64,000 nt of DNA from Croceibacterium_A sp035555595 (lineage in GTDB: Bacteria; Pseudomonadota; Alphaproteobacteria; Sphingomonadales; Sphingomonadaceae). The notes under the pieces were generated by a model. The model searched no databases. It was not told the origin of the DNA and saw nothing but the letters and a program-made list of their open reading frames with translations. How positions within the stretch are numbered: position 1 is the first letter of the stretch; every line of letters begins with the position of its first letter. Shown here in pieces: positions 17,158-25,821 of this stretch. Both the position numbers and the translations under genes were made by a program. The stretch covers positions 14,404 to 78,403 of the forward strand of contig DATMGK010000081.1 in assembly GCA_035555595.1 (NCBI GenBank), read 5' to 3'.

Positions 17158-17283
17158 GACACCTCCAGAAAGATGGTTGGCGGGCCTCCGGCCTATTCGA
17201 AGATGATCGGCAACCGGAGCCCGCATTGATGCCCCTCGAACGCAGGGTTCAATGCGATGGTTCCGGTAATGGGGACTACCCCC

Positions 17284-17634
17284 TCAGTCGTGACGAGATG
17301 ACCGGGCCTTGGCCCTGTCGCTCTCCAGTTCCGGGATCGCGGAATCTTCGATTTCTTTCAGCGGAGTGCCTGAAAGATAGGTTGCTCGCCCCAGCAGTTG
17401 CGCGGCCAGCGGCAGGGTGAACATCAGGAACAGGATAGCGAGCAAGCCGGTGGCAACAGGTGCATCGTCGGTGCTTAGCAGCACGCCGATCACCAGCAGC
17501 ACGGTGCCCAGCGTCCCGGCCTTGGTGGCGCTGTGCATTCGTTGCAGAGGATCGCGCAGCCGCAGTATGCCAACGGCGGCGATCAGCATCAGCAGGGTGC
17601 CCAAGACGAGGAGGATGGCGGCGAGGATGTCCAT
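17284..17634 (-). CDS. mrpG: Na+(K+)/H+ antiporter subunit G
   Basis: The last gene of the six-gene Mrp operon. Three membrane helices cover residues 1-90, with the conserved MrpG segment GILRLRDPLQRMHSATKAGTLG between helices 1 and 2, and a hydrophilic tail of about 27 residues rich in acidic and basic residues. The start overlaps the mrpF stop by 4 nt (ATGA). MrpG is a small obligatory subunit of the multi-subunit antiporter that expels Na+ (or K+) in exchange for protons. A 126-bp gap to the hemerythrin gene follows; I see no clear terminator in it. Confidence 0.9.
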   Translation of the reverse strand: MDILAAILLVLGTLLMLIAAVGILRLRDPLQRMHSATKAGTLGTVLLVIGVLLSTDDAPVATGLLAILFLMFTLPLAAQLLGRATYLSGTPLKEIEDSAIPELESDRAKARSSRHD

Positions 17635-17906
17635 CAGTCGCGTGCCTTTCTCTCCAGAAACAGGGCAAAAGCCACCGTTCCGACAAAATTGATCAGCGCC
17701 AGCGCCAGCGCAATATCCAGGAACGCCCCACGCCCCGTCGCCACGGAAGTGAGCCCGGCGAAACCAATGCCGAGCGCGGTCAGCATGTCGAAGGCGACGA
17801 AGCGGTCGGCGAAGCTGGGCCCTTTGACCAGTCGCCATCCGGCCAGCGCCAGCGCGATGCAGAGGGCGACGGCGAGGATATCAGCCAGGAGGGGCAGGTC
17901 GATCAT
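17634..17906 (-). CDS. mrpF: Na+(K+)/H+ antiporter subunit F
   Basis: A 90-residue, three-helix membrane protein. The conserved family block GWRLVKGPSFADRFVAFDML contains the Asp that is conserved in MrpF and required for transport. Both ends overlap neighbours by 4 nt. It forms the small-subunit group with MrpE and MrpG. Confidence 0.92.
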   Translation of the reverse strand: MIDLPLLADILAVALCIALALAGWRLVKGPSFADRFVAFDMLTALGIGFAGLTSVATGRGAFLDIALALALINFVGTVAFALFLERKARD

Positions 17907-18238
17907 CCCTCAAGCTCCATGATCGGGCGTTCGTAGAGGCGATGGAACCGCGCGATCGAGGCATCAGGATCGCTGGCATCGAGCAGGTGCAGGTAAAGCC
18001 TCGTGCGATCGGCGGAGACATGGAGGCAGGTAGAGCCGGGGGTCAGCGACGTGAAATAGGCCAGCATCGCCACCGCCCATGGCCGCTTCACCTGCACCGG
18101 CATGACGACGATCGCAGGGCGGGAAGGGATGTCCGGCGCCAGCACGATGCGCGCCACCGCCCAGGTCGATCCGATCAAATCGCGTATGAAGCCGACGAGC
18201 AATTGCAGCACGGCGCGCGCTTTTGCCAGAACCCTCAT
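17903..18238 (-). CDS. mrpE: Na+(K+)/H+ antiporter subunit E
   Basis: A 111-residue protein with a membrane-inserted N-terminal half and a soluble C-terminal half, matching MrpE: AVARIVLAPDIPSRPAIV, then LAYFTSLTPGSTCLHVS, then a strand carrying LYLHLLD. It is shorter than the typical 158-residue MrpE at the N-terminus, with only one clear leading helix, which occurs in other PhaE-like versions. Start and stop overlap mrpD and mrpF by 4 nt each. Confidence 0.88.
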   Translation of the reverse strand: MRVLAKARAVLQLLVGFIRDLIGSTWAVARIVLAPDIPSRPAIVVMPVQVKRPWAVAMLAYFTSLTPGSTCLHVSADRTRLYLHLLDASDPDASIARFHRLYERPIMELEG

Positions 18239-19716
18239 CCCAGCAGCCCCATGTTGGCCAGCGCCCCGGCGGAAAGCTGGGCAGCGGCATGAACCATGCC
18301 CGGCGCCAGTCCGATTGCGACCGTGGCGGCGGAAAGCACGCCCATGCCCACCAGCATTGATGGCGGCAGCCGCTTGGCCGGGCGGTTGGGCAATTCCTTC
18401 CAACATGCGGCAGACCAGAACAGCGCGGCGGAAAAGATCGTCAGGATCGCCGCGATCACGCCTGCACCCAGCAGCACGAAATCCCCGGCGTCGATCGCGG
18501 CGCGGAAGACCAGCAGCTTGGCCCAGAAGCCGGAGAGGGGCGGGATGCCCGCCAGCGACAGAATGGGCACGGCGAAAACCACACCAAACCACGGGTTCGC
18601 GCGCAGTACGCCGCCGGTGGTGGAAAGCTGCCACGATCCGGTCGCACGCTGGATCGCGCCCGCGCCCAGGAACAGGTTGGTCTGCACGATCATCGAATGG
18701 ATCATGTAGAATACCGCCGCTTCGACCCCGGCCCGCGTTCCGACCGCAAGGGCGGCCATCATGTAACCGACCTGCGCGATGACATGATAGGCCAGCAGTC
18801 GCCGCATATCGTTCTGCGCCAGCGCGGCGAGCGAGCAGAGCAGCATAGTCGCGCCCGCGATCCAGCCGAACAGGGGCTTCAACTGCGCCGCGCCCATTCC
18901 GCCAGAACCGATCGCAAACAGCCCGGCAAAGACCAGCAGCAGGGCATAGAAACCCATCTTGGTCAGCAGCCCGGCGAAAATCGCCGTGACCGATATCGGT
19001 GCGGGGCCATAGGATGACGGCAGATAGACGTGCACCGGCACCAGCCCCGATTTCAGGGCGAATCCGCCGAGCAGCAACGCCGCCGCCGCAGCGGTCGCGA
19101 CGCTGGGCGCGCTGGGGGCCAGCCGCGCGGCGAGCACGGACAGATCGAGCGTTCCCGTGATGCCATACAGAATGCCGATCCCGGCCAGGATGGCGCTCGC
19201 CCCCACGATGCCGAACGTCGCGTATCGCATCGCCGCGCCGATCTGCATCTGCCGCCGGTCGATGCTGATCAGGCCCAGTGCGGAAAGCAGCGCCAGTTCA
19301 AACCAGACGTAGAGGTTGAACAGATCGCCGGTCAGGAAAGCGCCGTTCACCGCGCCGACCATCGCCAGAATCAGCGCGTCATGCCCCGCAAACCGTCGCC
19401 TGCCGCCTATCGCCGCATGGCTGTAGATCGCCACTGCCAGCGCGATCAGCGATGTGACCACTACCAGCGCCACGCCCGGCATTCGCGCCGTGAACGATAC
19501 GCCTATCCCCACCGGCCACCCGCCGAACACGGTAACGGCAAGCGGGCCGCCGCCGCTCGCGCGGATAAGCAGGGCTACGCTGAACAACAGGGTCAGGACG
19601 AAAGCGCCGAGTGTCAGCGCCTCGCTCGCTCGCGGACGGCGGCGCAACAGGATCGCGCCCGCAGCGGCGAGCAGGGGCGCCAGCACCGGAATGATGAGCA
19701 GCACCGCGTCAGCCAT
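18235..19716 (-). CDS. mrpD: Na+(K+)/H+ antiporter subunit D
   Basis: This 493-residue polytopic protein belongs to the NuoN/NuoM-like antiporter family, with about 14 hydrophobic helices. Features include the conserved GDLFNLYVWFELALLSALGL, the lysine/helix-break segment KSGLVPVHVYLPSSYGPAP, and LLAYHVIAQVGYMM. It contributes one of the proton/cation channels of the Mrp complex. The start at 19716 overlaps the mrpC stop by 8 nt; an in-frame upstream codon at 19797 lies inside mrpC and gives a non-membrane extension, so it was not used. Confidence 0.93.
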   Translation of the reverse strand: MADAVLLIIPVLAPLLAAAGAILLRRRPRASEALTLGAFVLTLLFSVALLIRASGGGPLAVTVFGGWPVGIGVSFTARMPGVALVVVTSLIALAVAIYSHAAIGGRRRFAGHDALILAMVGAVNGAFLTGDLFNLYVWFELALLSALGLISIDRRQMQIGAAMRYATFGIVGASAILAGIGILYGITGTLDLSVLAARLAPSAPSVATAAAAALLLGGFALKSGLVPVHVYLPSSYGPAPISVTAIFAGLLTKMGFYALLLVFAGLFAIGSGGMGAAQLKPLFGWIAGATMLLCSLAALAQNDMRRLLAYHVIAQVGYMMAALAVGTRAGVEAAVFYMIHSMIVQTNLFLGAGAIQRATGSWQLSTTGGVLRANPWFGVVFAVPILSLAGIPPLSGFWAKLLVFRAAIDAGDFVLLGAGVIAAILTIFSAALFWSAACWKELPNRPAKRLPPSMLVGMGVLSAATVAIGLAPGMVHAAAQLSAGALANMGLLG

Positions 19717-20092
19717 GGGGCGGCTCCGCCTCTGCCGCGGCCGGTTCAGGCTGGTCCAGCGCGTCGATATCCCGCGCGTCGACCGATCGGGTGGCACGCC
19801 ACGCGCGCATCACGATCGCGGCGAGCACCACCGTCAGCGCAAAGCCGATCACGATGGCGGTAAGGATAAGCGCCTGGGCGAGCGGATCGGCCGATACGCC
19901 CAGCGCCTTGGCCCCCGCAGCTATGATCGGCGGCTGGTCTGACGAGAAACCCCCTGCCGTGAACAGGGCCAGGTTTACGCCCGTGGACAGCAGGGCAAGG
20001 CCCAGCAGGCTACGCATCAGGTTGCGCGACAGCACCATGTGGACGGCACAGGCCATGATCGCCGCCGCGCAGAAGGCATAGAACACGGTCAT
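19709..20092 (-). CDS. mrpC: Na+(K+)/H+ antiporter subunit C
   Basis: A 127-residue NuoK-like subunit with three helices and the family motif MVLSRNLMRSLLGLALLSTGVNL. The segment SADPLAQALILTAIVIGFAL is the strongly conserved C-terminal region. A charged tail of about 25 residues, rich in Glu, Pro and Ala, follows the last helix. ATGA overlap with the fused mrpAB gene. Confidence 0.93.
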   Translation of the reverse strand: MTVFYAFCAAAIMACAVHMVLSRNLMRSLLGLALLSTGVNLALFTAGGFSSDQPPIIAAGAKALGVSADPLAQALILTAIVIGFALTVVLAAIVMRAWRATRSVDARDIDALDQPEPAAAEAEPPHG

Positions 20093-22830
20093 CGTGCCGC
20101 CTCCTTCTGCAAGCCGAACAGGAAGGAAAGGACCGCCCCCAGCACGACCAGATAAACGCCGATGTCGAACAGCATCGTGGTGCCCAGCTTGGGCAGGATG
20201 CCGCCCGGTTCCCACCACAGATGCGTCAGGAACGGTGCACCGCCCGGCTTCAACATTCCGGGAATGCCGCTGGTGATGCACAGCGCCAGCCCGAAGCCGA
20301 CCAGCGACAGCGGCTGGAAGCGCAGAACCCGTTCCGCGCTCCGCGCCCCGTGGGCCAGCGACAGGACGGCAAAGGCGAGCGAGGCGGCCAGCCCGCCCAC
20401 GAAACCGCCACCCGGCTCGTTATGTCCGCGCAGCAGGATGATGACCGAAGAAAGCATCAGCAGCCAGAACAGCAGGCGGCTGGCGGTGGAAAGGCTGTAA
20501 TGGACGGTGCGCGCCTTGGCCTCGTCCCGCGCGGCGCCGCGTCGACGGGCCAGCAGCGATCCGGCCAGCACCGCCGCCATCGCGATCACCGCCGTTTCGC
20601 CCATGGTGTCGAATGCGCGGAAATCGACCAGGATCACGTTGACGACGTTGCTGCCGAAACCGGCGACATAGCTCATCCGCCCAAACCAGTCCGACGCATC
20701 CGACGATGCGTGCCCGGCGGCCATGTCCACCAGGGCCACGAACATGACCAGCCCGAAGGCGGCGGCGATCAGGAAATCCACACTGTGTTCGCGCCCGCTG
20801 CGGGTGTCGGCGCTGCGCAGGGGCAGGGCCAGCAACAGCGCCGTCAGCAGCACGACGATCAGCGCCTCCACCGTGAACTGGGTCAGCGCCAGATCGGGCG
20901 CGCCATTGAACAGGAAAGTGATGGCGATGGCGAAGCCGGTGATGCCCGCGCCGACGAGGGCGGACAGCAGGTTGCGGCTGCGCGCGGCGACAATCGCACC
21001 GCCAACGGCCACCAGCCCGATCAGGATTTCGGCAACGCGGGTTGGCCCCTCTATCGCGGGAACACGCAGGCCGGCGCCCGACGCCAGCATGGAAAATGCC
21101 GCAACGGCCGTGAATGTGATGACCGCCATGCCGGTATAGCCGCGCATATCGCCATGTTCGATCACGCGGGTAAGCCGTGCCGCGCCGTGGACAAGGCGGA
21201 ACAGGGCCCGTTCCCACGCGCTTTCCACCGAATACCGCTCGATCCGTTCACGCGATCGCAGCATCAGGTGGATGCGTTTCCAATAGCGGATGATCAGCAC
21301 GCCGATGGTCACGACCACGGCGCTCAGCCCCAGCATCGGCGTCAACCCGTGCCACGCCGACAGGGTGACTTCCACCGGCTGGCCATAGACCGCGATCACG
21401 GCGGGGCGGATCGCCACACGGGTGATCCATTCCGGATCGAGGCTGATGGTGAGGCCCATCATGGCCAGCACCAGCGGCGGCGTGACCAGAGAGAAGCTTT
21501 CGCCGTGCAGCATCTCGATCGGCTTGGCGGGCTTCATGAAGAACGGGCGCAGGGTGACGACCCCGGCAACGCCGACCATTACCGCGTTGACGAGCACGGC
21601 GATGGCAAGCGGGACCAGTTCCCAACTGCTCGCTAGTTGCGCCTCGAACAGGAATTCCTTGGACACGAAGCCCAGGAACGGCGGTATTCCGGCCATCGAC
21701 AGGCTGGCTCCGGCGCAGGCGATGGCGGTGAGGGGCAGCGTCTTGCGCAGGCCGCCCAGCGAACGCAGCACGCCCTTGCCCGTCGCGTGGAGCACGGAAC
21801 CAGCGCAGAAGAACAGCGCCGCCTTGTAAAGCGCATGGGCGAACAGGAACCCGATCATCGCCACCGACGCGCGAGGCCCGTCCAGCCCGACCAGCAGCAC
21901 CAGAATGCCGAGGGACGCGATCGTGGAATAGGCCAGCGCCGCCTTGAAGCTTTCCGCTCGCAACGCCTGCACTGCGGCAACCACCATGGTCACACAGGCC
22001 ACGCCAACCAGCAGCGGACGCCCCCATTCCGTCTGCGCGATCACGGGTTCGAAGCGCGCCAGAAGATAGATGCCCAGCTTCACCATCGTCGCCGAATGGA
22101 GATAGGCGGAGGCCGGGGTGGGGGCTTGCATCGCGTTCGGCAGCCAGAAGTGGAACGGGAACTGCGCCGACTTGGTGAAAGCGGCCAGCATGATGAGCAA
22201 CAGGATGGGCGTGCCCAGCGGGTGCGCGACGATCTCCGCCCCGCGCGTGGTCGCCTCCGCCATCGAATAAGTGCCGATGACATGCCCGATCATCAGCACC
22301 GCCAGCACCAGCGCCAGCCCGCCTGCGGCCGTTACCTGCAATGCCAGATTGGCCGCCCGCCGCGCGCGGAAGCTCTTGTGATCGAAGCCGATCAGCATGA
22401 ACGAAAGGATGCTGGTCGCTTCCCAGAACAGGATCATCAGCAGCAGATTGTCGGCCAGCACCGTGCCCAGCATCGCCGTCATGAACAGCAGGATCAGCGT
22501 GAAAAAGCGGGCCCGATCCGCCTTCGACTTGTTGGTCAGATAACCGCCCGCATAGATGGTGACGAGGCCACCGATGCCGGTGATCAGCAGGCAGAACAGG
22601 AAAGAGAATCCGTCCAGCCGGACAGTGATGTCGAAGCCGAGCGAGGGCGCCCAGACGATGCCTTCACCCTGAACCCAGCCCCGTTCCACCACCGGCGCGC
22701 TCGCCACGAAGGCGGCGAGCAGGCCGAAAGGCAGCAACGCCATCAGGAACCCGGCGCCACGGCCCAGCCAGCGCGATGCTATCGGAAAAAGGCAACTGCC
22801 GATCAGCGAGACGAGCAAAATTATCAGCAT
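20089..22830 (-). CDS. mrpA: Na+(K+)/H+ antiporter fused subunit A/B
   Basis: The first and largest gene of the operon (913 residues). The N-terminal two thirds are an NuoL-like MrpA with the usual landmarks: LILLFMTAMLGTVLADNLLL, FWEATSILSFMLIGFDH, FPFHFWLPNAMQAPTPASAYLHSATMVK and LAYSTIASLGILVLLVGL. The last roughly 140 residues are a complete MrpB domain (LLRGHNEPGGGFVGGL and ITSGIPGMLKPGG). The fused arrangement matches the PhaAB/group 2 Mrp systems of alphaproteobacteria, which have six rather than seven genes. It should form the main proton entry path and support growth at high pH or salt. Confidence 0.93.
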   Translation of the reverse strand: MLIILLVSLIGSCLFPIASRWLGRGAGFLMALLPFGLLAAFVASAPVVERGWVQGEGIVWAPSLGFDITVRLDGFSFLFCLLITGIGGLVTIYAGGYLTNKSKADRARFFTLILLFMTAMLGTVLADNLLLMILFWEATSILSFMLIGFDHKSFRARRAANLALQVTAAGGLALVLAVLMIGHVIGTYSMAEATTRGAEIVAHPLGTPILLLIMLAAFTKSAQFPFHFWLPNAMQAPTPASAYLHSATMVKLGIYLLARFEPVIAQTEWGRPLLVGVACVTMVVAAVQALRAESFKAALAYSTIASLGILVLLVGLDGPRASVAMIGFLFAHALYKAALFFCAGSVLHATGKGVLRSLGGLRKTLPLTAIACAGASLSMAGIPPFLGFVSKEFLFEAQLASSWELVPLAIAVLVNAVMVGVAGVVTLRPFFMKPAKPIEMLHGESFSLVTPPLVLAMMGLTISLDPEWITRVAIRPAVIAVYGQPVEVTLSAWHGLTPMLGLSAVVVTIGVLIIRYWKRIHLMLRSRERIERYSVESAWERALFRLVHGAARLTRVIEHGDMRGYTGMAVITFTAVAAFSMLASGAGLRVPAIEGPTRVAEILIGLVAVGGAIVAARSRNLLSALVGAGITGFAIAITFLFNGAPDLALTQFTVEALIVVLLTALLLALPLRSADTRSGREHSVDFLIAAAFGLVMFVALVDMAAGHASSDASDWFGRMSYVAGFGSNVVNVILVDFRAFDTMGETAVIAMAAVLAGSLLARRRGAARDEAKARTVHYSLSTASRLLFWLLMLSSVIILLRGHNEPGGGFVGGLAASLAFAVLSLAHGARSAERVLRFQPLSLVGFGLALCITSGIPGMLKPGGAPFLTHLWWEPGGILPKLGTTMLFDIGVYLVVLGAVLSFLFGLQKEAAR

Positions 22831-22991
22831 TCGCCCGTGCGCCAGCCTCGCTATCTTATCGGATCACCCGCGGGGCGAGTTCGGTTCGGTTTGATAGTCG
22901 TAAAGAAGCATGGCGGCGGCGGCAATCCCCGGTCGACAGGAACTGTCGCCACTCGCAATAAAGTGGGGCCGGATGCGTAAACGGGGGTGCT

Positions 22992-23804
22992 TCAGTCCAC
23001 GAAAGCGCGTTCGATCACGAAGTCGCCGGGGTTGTTGTTGGCGCCTTCGCGAAACCCCTGTCCCTCCAGACTGGCGGCAAGGGTGCGGATCATCTCCATC
23101 GATCCGCACAGCATCACGCGGTCGGTTGCAGGGTCGAATTTGGCCTCGCCCGGAATGCCGGCAAACAGGGCGCCGTTTTCCATCAGGGCGTCGATCCTGC
23201 CAGTGGTGCGGAAGCTTTCGCGCGTGACCGTGGGCACATAATGGAACTGCGTCAGCGCCTGATCCTGAACCAGTGGATCGCCCGCGAGGTGGCTTTCCAG
23301 ATCCTCGCGATAGGCAAGGTCCGCAACGTTACGAACGGAATGAACCAGCACGATCTGATCGTACATGTCGTAGATGTCGGGATCGCGCACCAGGCTCATG
23401 AACGGGGCCAGGCCGGTGCCGGTGGAAAGCAGGAACAGCCGCTTGCCGGGGCTCAGCGCATCGGTGACGAGTGTGCCGGTGGGCTTGCGGCCCAGATAGA
23501 TCCGGTCCCCCTCGCGCACATGGCACAGGCGCGATGTCAGCGGCCCGTCCGGCACCTTGATCGACAGAAACTCCAGCTCGTCGGCGTAGGACGCGCTGGC
23601 GATGGAATAGGCACGCAGCAGGGGCCGGTCACCATCGGGCAGGCCCAACATCACGAACTCGCCCGAACGGAAGCGGAAGCTGGCCGGCCGGGTCATGGCG
23701 AAGCTGAACAGGCCGTCGTTCCAGTGCCGCACCCAGCGGACCTGCTCGACGCTCAGCGCCTTGGTCTCTTCCATCTCGAAACCCGCGTGGACCAGTTCAT
23801 TCAT
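22992..23804 (-). CDS. fpr: Ferredoxin--NADP+ reductase
   Basis: A 270-residue flavoprotein of the plant-type FNR superfamily. RAYSIASAS is the FAD-binding RxYS motif, followed by the phosphate loop in GPLTSRLCHV. LSTGTGLAPFMSLVRDP is the NADP pyrophosphate-binding region, VLVHSVRNVADLAY the next strand, and VMLCGSMEMIRTL the nicotinamide-contact CGS motif. The C-terminus ends FVIERAFVD, as in bacterial subclass I reductases, where terminal residues stack on FAD. ATG at 23804 is chosen; an upstream in-frame codon at 23855 would add 17 residues. It sits 69 bp downstream of an uncharacterised gene on the same strand, probably one transcript. It would pass electrons between NADPH and ferredoxin or flavodoxin for iron-sulfur and oxidative-stress needs. 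Confidence 0.92.
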   Translation of the reverse strand: MNELVHAGFEMEETKALSVEQVRWVRHWNDGLFSFAMTRPASFRFRSGEFVMLGLPDGDRPLLRAYSIASASYADELEFLSIKVPDGPLTSRLCHVREGDRIYLGRKPTGTLVTDALSPGKRLFLLSTGTGLAPFMSLVRDPDIYDMYDQIVLVHSVRNVADLAYREDLESHLAGDPLVQDQALTQFHYVPTVTRESFRTTGRIDALMENGALFAGIPGEAKFDPATDRVMLCGSMEMIRTLAASLEGQGFREGANNNPGDFVIERAFVD

Positions 23805-23873
23805 GGTTGTGACTGTCTTTCTTTCCGTATGGGCCGCTGGCGGCGCCGAAGGCACCTGCCAGGCGGGGGATTT

Positions 23874-24311
23874 TCATGAAATGAGATCGAGACTGCGGCT
23901 GGGTGTCAGGCCGATATCAGCCATGTGTCCGACGACGTCGGACATTCCGGTTACGACGTCCTCGATCCAGTTTTCGTCCAGGAATGCGCCCAGCGTCGCC
24001 CGCGCTCTGCCGTGTTCCCCTTCCGCGATATCGGACCATAGCGAAAGCATGATCGCCTCAAACTCAGTCACGCGGGCGATCCCGCGTTCGGTGAAGGGAA
24101 TCAGCCGGTATTCGCGGTGGTTGAGGACGAACATAAGCTTGTGAAAGTCGGCCAGCACCGGGGCCATGCCCTTGCGGACGAACGCCTGTGCAAGGCTCGC
24201 CGCAGGGCAGATGTCCCGCGCCAGCGCGCTGGACCAGCCGCGCATGGCCCAGAAGAGAAAGCGGCTGCCGCCCGCAACGCGATCGGGTGATACGTCGATG
24301 AAGCTGTACAT
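23874..24311 (-). CDS. Conserved hypothetical protein upstream of fpr
   Basis: I do not recognise this 145-residue protein. It has no signal peptide or clear membrane segment and appears helical: an early FLFWAMRGWSSALARDI segment, a middle block FVRKGMAPVLADFHKLMFVL, and an acidic, Trp-containing C-terminal half. The amino acid pattern is ordinary for the neighbourhood, and the gene has a plausible start at ATG 24311. It precedes fpr by 69 bp on the same strand, so it may share regulation or function with the reductase. A 13-bp palindrome, ATTGCG-T-CGCAAT, lies 39 bp upstream of its start and could be the operator of this two-gene unit. Confidence 0.7.
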   Translation of the reverse strand: MYSFIDVSPDRVAGGSRFLFWAMRGWSSALARDICPAASLAQAFVRKGMAPVLADFHKLMFVLNHREYRLIPFTERGIARVTEFEAIMLSLWSDIAEGEHGRARATLGAFLDENWIEDVVTGMSDVVGHMADIGLTPSRSLDLIS

Positions 24312-24349
24312 GGCGAAGGCGGGCGTAGCGGGTCACGCAATCTAATGCA

Positions 24350-24362
24350 ATTGCGTCGCAAT
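24350..24362. promoter_or_regulatory. 13-bp palindrome before the fpr operon
   Basis: ATTGCG-T-CGCAAT is symmetrical with 6-bp arms around one base and lies 39-51 bp before the start of the hypothetical gene, in the 100-bp gap between it and the histidine kinase stop. Confidence 0.45.
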
Positions 24363-24411
24363 AGTATAATTCAGATATGTGCCCCAAGCCGAACTTCTCG
24401 GCAGGCAGGTA

Positions 24412-25821
24412 TCAATCGGCGTGTGTGGTCGGGATCTTCAATTCCACTTTCAGCCCCGGCTCGTTGTCCGAAAGCGTGAGCGTGCCCCCATGGCGGTTCG
24501 CGACAGCCGCGCACATCGCCAGCCCCAGCCCGGAACCGGGGCGGGAACGGCTGCTGTCCATGCGATAGAAGCGCCGAAGCACTTTCTCGCGTTCGTCGGG
24601 TGGCACGCCGGGGCCGCGGTCGGCGACCACGAACACGGCGTAATTGCCCTCTTGCCTGGCATCGAGCGTGATTTCGGGCCCGTCGCCGCCGTGGACGATG
24701 GCGTTCTCCACCAGATTGGACAGCGCCTGCATCAACAGATGTTCGTCTCCGCGCACCGTGATGGGCAGGGCCGCGTCTGGCGCATGCATTCGCAGCGTTC
24801 CGCCTGCATCCTCGACGGTCGGCCCATATATCTCGCCCACGCGTTCGATCAGGCCGCGGGCATCGATCGGCGCGCCTTGCGGGTTCTGCCCGCTTTCCAG
24901 CCGCGACAGCGCCAGAAGCGAATCGAACAGCGCGGTGATCTGCCCGATCTCCTGCATCGCCAGATCGATCCCCGTCTGCCGCCGCGCCGGATCGCCAGCA
25001 TCCGCCTCGAGTTCCTCCAGCCGGTTGCGTAACCGGCCCAGCGGGGTGCGCAGATCGTGCGCGATACCTTCTGAAACGCTCTTGAGCGCCTCCATCGTCG
25101 CTTCCTGCCGGTCGAGCATGCGGTTGAGGTTGGCGGCCAGCTCATCAAATTCGCGCCCCAGCCCAACGGCGGGCAGGCGTTCAGACGTATTGCCGGAAAT
25201 GATCCGGTCGACCGAACGGTTCATCCCGCCCAGCCGACGCAGGAATTGATAGCCGAGCGCCAGCCCGGCGAGCATCGCCAGCGCGATCACGCCCAGTCCG
25301 CTCCACAGCGCGAACGTGCGTATGCCCCCGCGTAGCTCGTCCAGATGCTTCGCGTCGCGCCCGATGGCCAGCAGCGTGCCGTCGGGCATCGTGTGGCTCA
25401 GCACCAGCAGGTCGGGCGTCTGGTCCGGCCAGCGGGGCGGGCGGGGCTTGTTGGGCAGGTTGTGGCGAAACCCCTCGTCATTCACCGCATTGCGCGCCAG
25501 CCCGTTGGAGAACGTCTGTCCATCGGTCGTGATGACAAGAAAGAGGTATCGGCGCGCCTCGTGGTTGCGCGATTGCGCTTCCAGCATCGCGATCAGGCCG
25601 CCACCGCCCAGCCGTGCGGCATCCCCCTCCATGATGTTCATCTGGTGCGTCAGGTCTTCGCGCGTTTCCGCCTCTGCAAAGCGGAACAGCCCGTAATCGA
25701 TACCCGCGACCAGCAGGGCCGCCCCCACGCCGAAGATCAACGAGAAGGTCAGCGCCAGACGCAGGCTGGCGGTCGAAAGCAGGCGGGGCAGGCGGGCGTT
25801 ATTGAGGCGCGCGGATGGCAT
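24412..25821 (-). CDS. Two-component sensor histidine kinase
   Basis: This 469-residue kinase has two membrane helices (about residues 22-45 and 168-192) around a periplasmic sensor region of about 120 residues, a HAMP linker, the H-box SEGIAHDLRTPLGRLR with the phospho-accepting His at 255, the N-box NLVENAIVHG (Asn 373), the G1 box DRGPGVP (401-407) and the G2 box GSGLGLAM (429-436). All catalytic residues are intact. The start overlaps the response regulator gene by 23 nt, so the pair is co-transcribed and translated together. The signal is unknown; the sensor region shows no recognised domain by eye. The linked target may be its own promoter or the neighbouring siderophore genes. Confidence 0.93.
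   Translation of the reverse strand: MPSARLNNARLPRLLSTASLRLALTFSLIFGVGAALLVAGIDYGLFRFAEAETREDLTHQMNIMEGDAARLGGGGLIAMLEAQSRNHEARRYLFLVITTDGQTFSNGLARNAVNDEGFRHNLPNKPRPPRWPDQTPDLLVLSHTMPDGTLLAIGRDAKHLDELRGGIRTFALWSGLGVIALAMLAGLALGYQFLRRLGGMNRSVDRIISGNTSERLPAVGLGREFDELAANLNRMLDRQEATMEALKSVSEGIAHDLRTPLGRLRNRLEELEADAGDPARRQTGIDLAMQEIGQITALFDSLLALSRLESGQNPQGAPIDARGLIERVGEIYGPTVEDAGGTLRMHAPDAALPITVRGDEHLLMQALSNLVENAIVHGGDGPEITLDARQEGNYAVFVVADRGPGVPPDEREKVLRRFYRMDSSRSRPGSGLGLAMCAAVANRHGGTLTLSDNEPGLKVELKIPTTHAD

Noticed and set aside
17158..17283. Search for a terminator or small RNA in the gap between mrpG and the hemerythrin gene.
   Set aside because: No hairpin with a T-run or recognisable structure was seen.
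18235..19797. Start of mrpD at 19797.
   Set aside because: The extension is a basic, non-membrane reading inside mrpC; ATG 19716 gives the normal MrpD N-terminus.
22831..22991. Possible small gene between mrpAB and fpr.
   Set aside because: The only frames are short and overlap fpr coding sequence; no ribosome site supports them.
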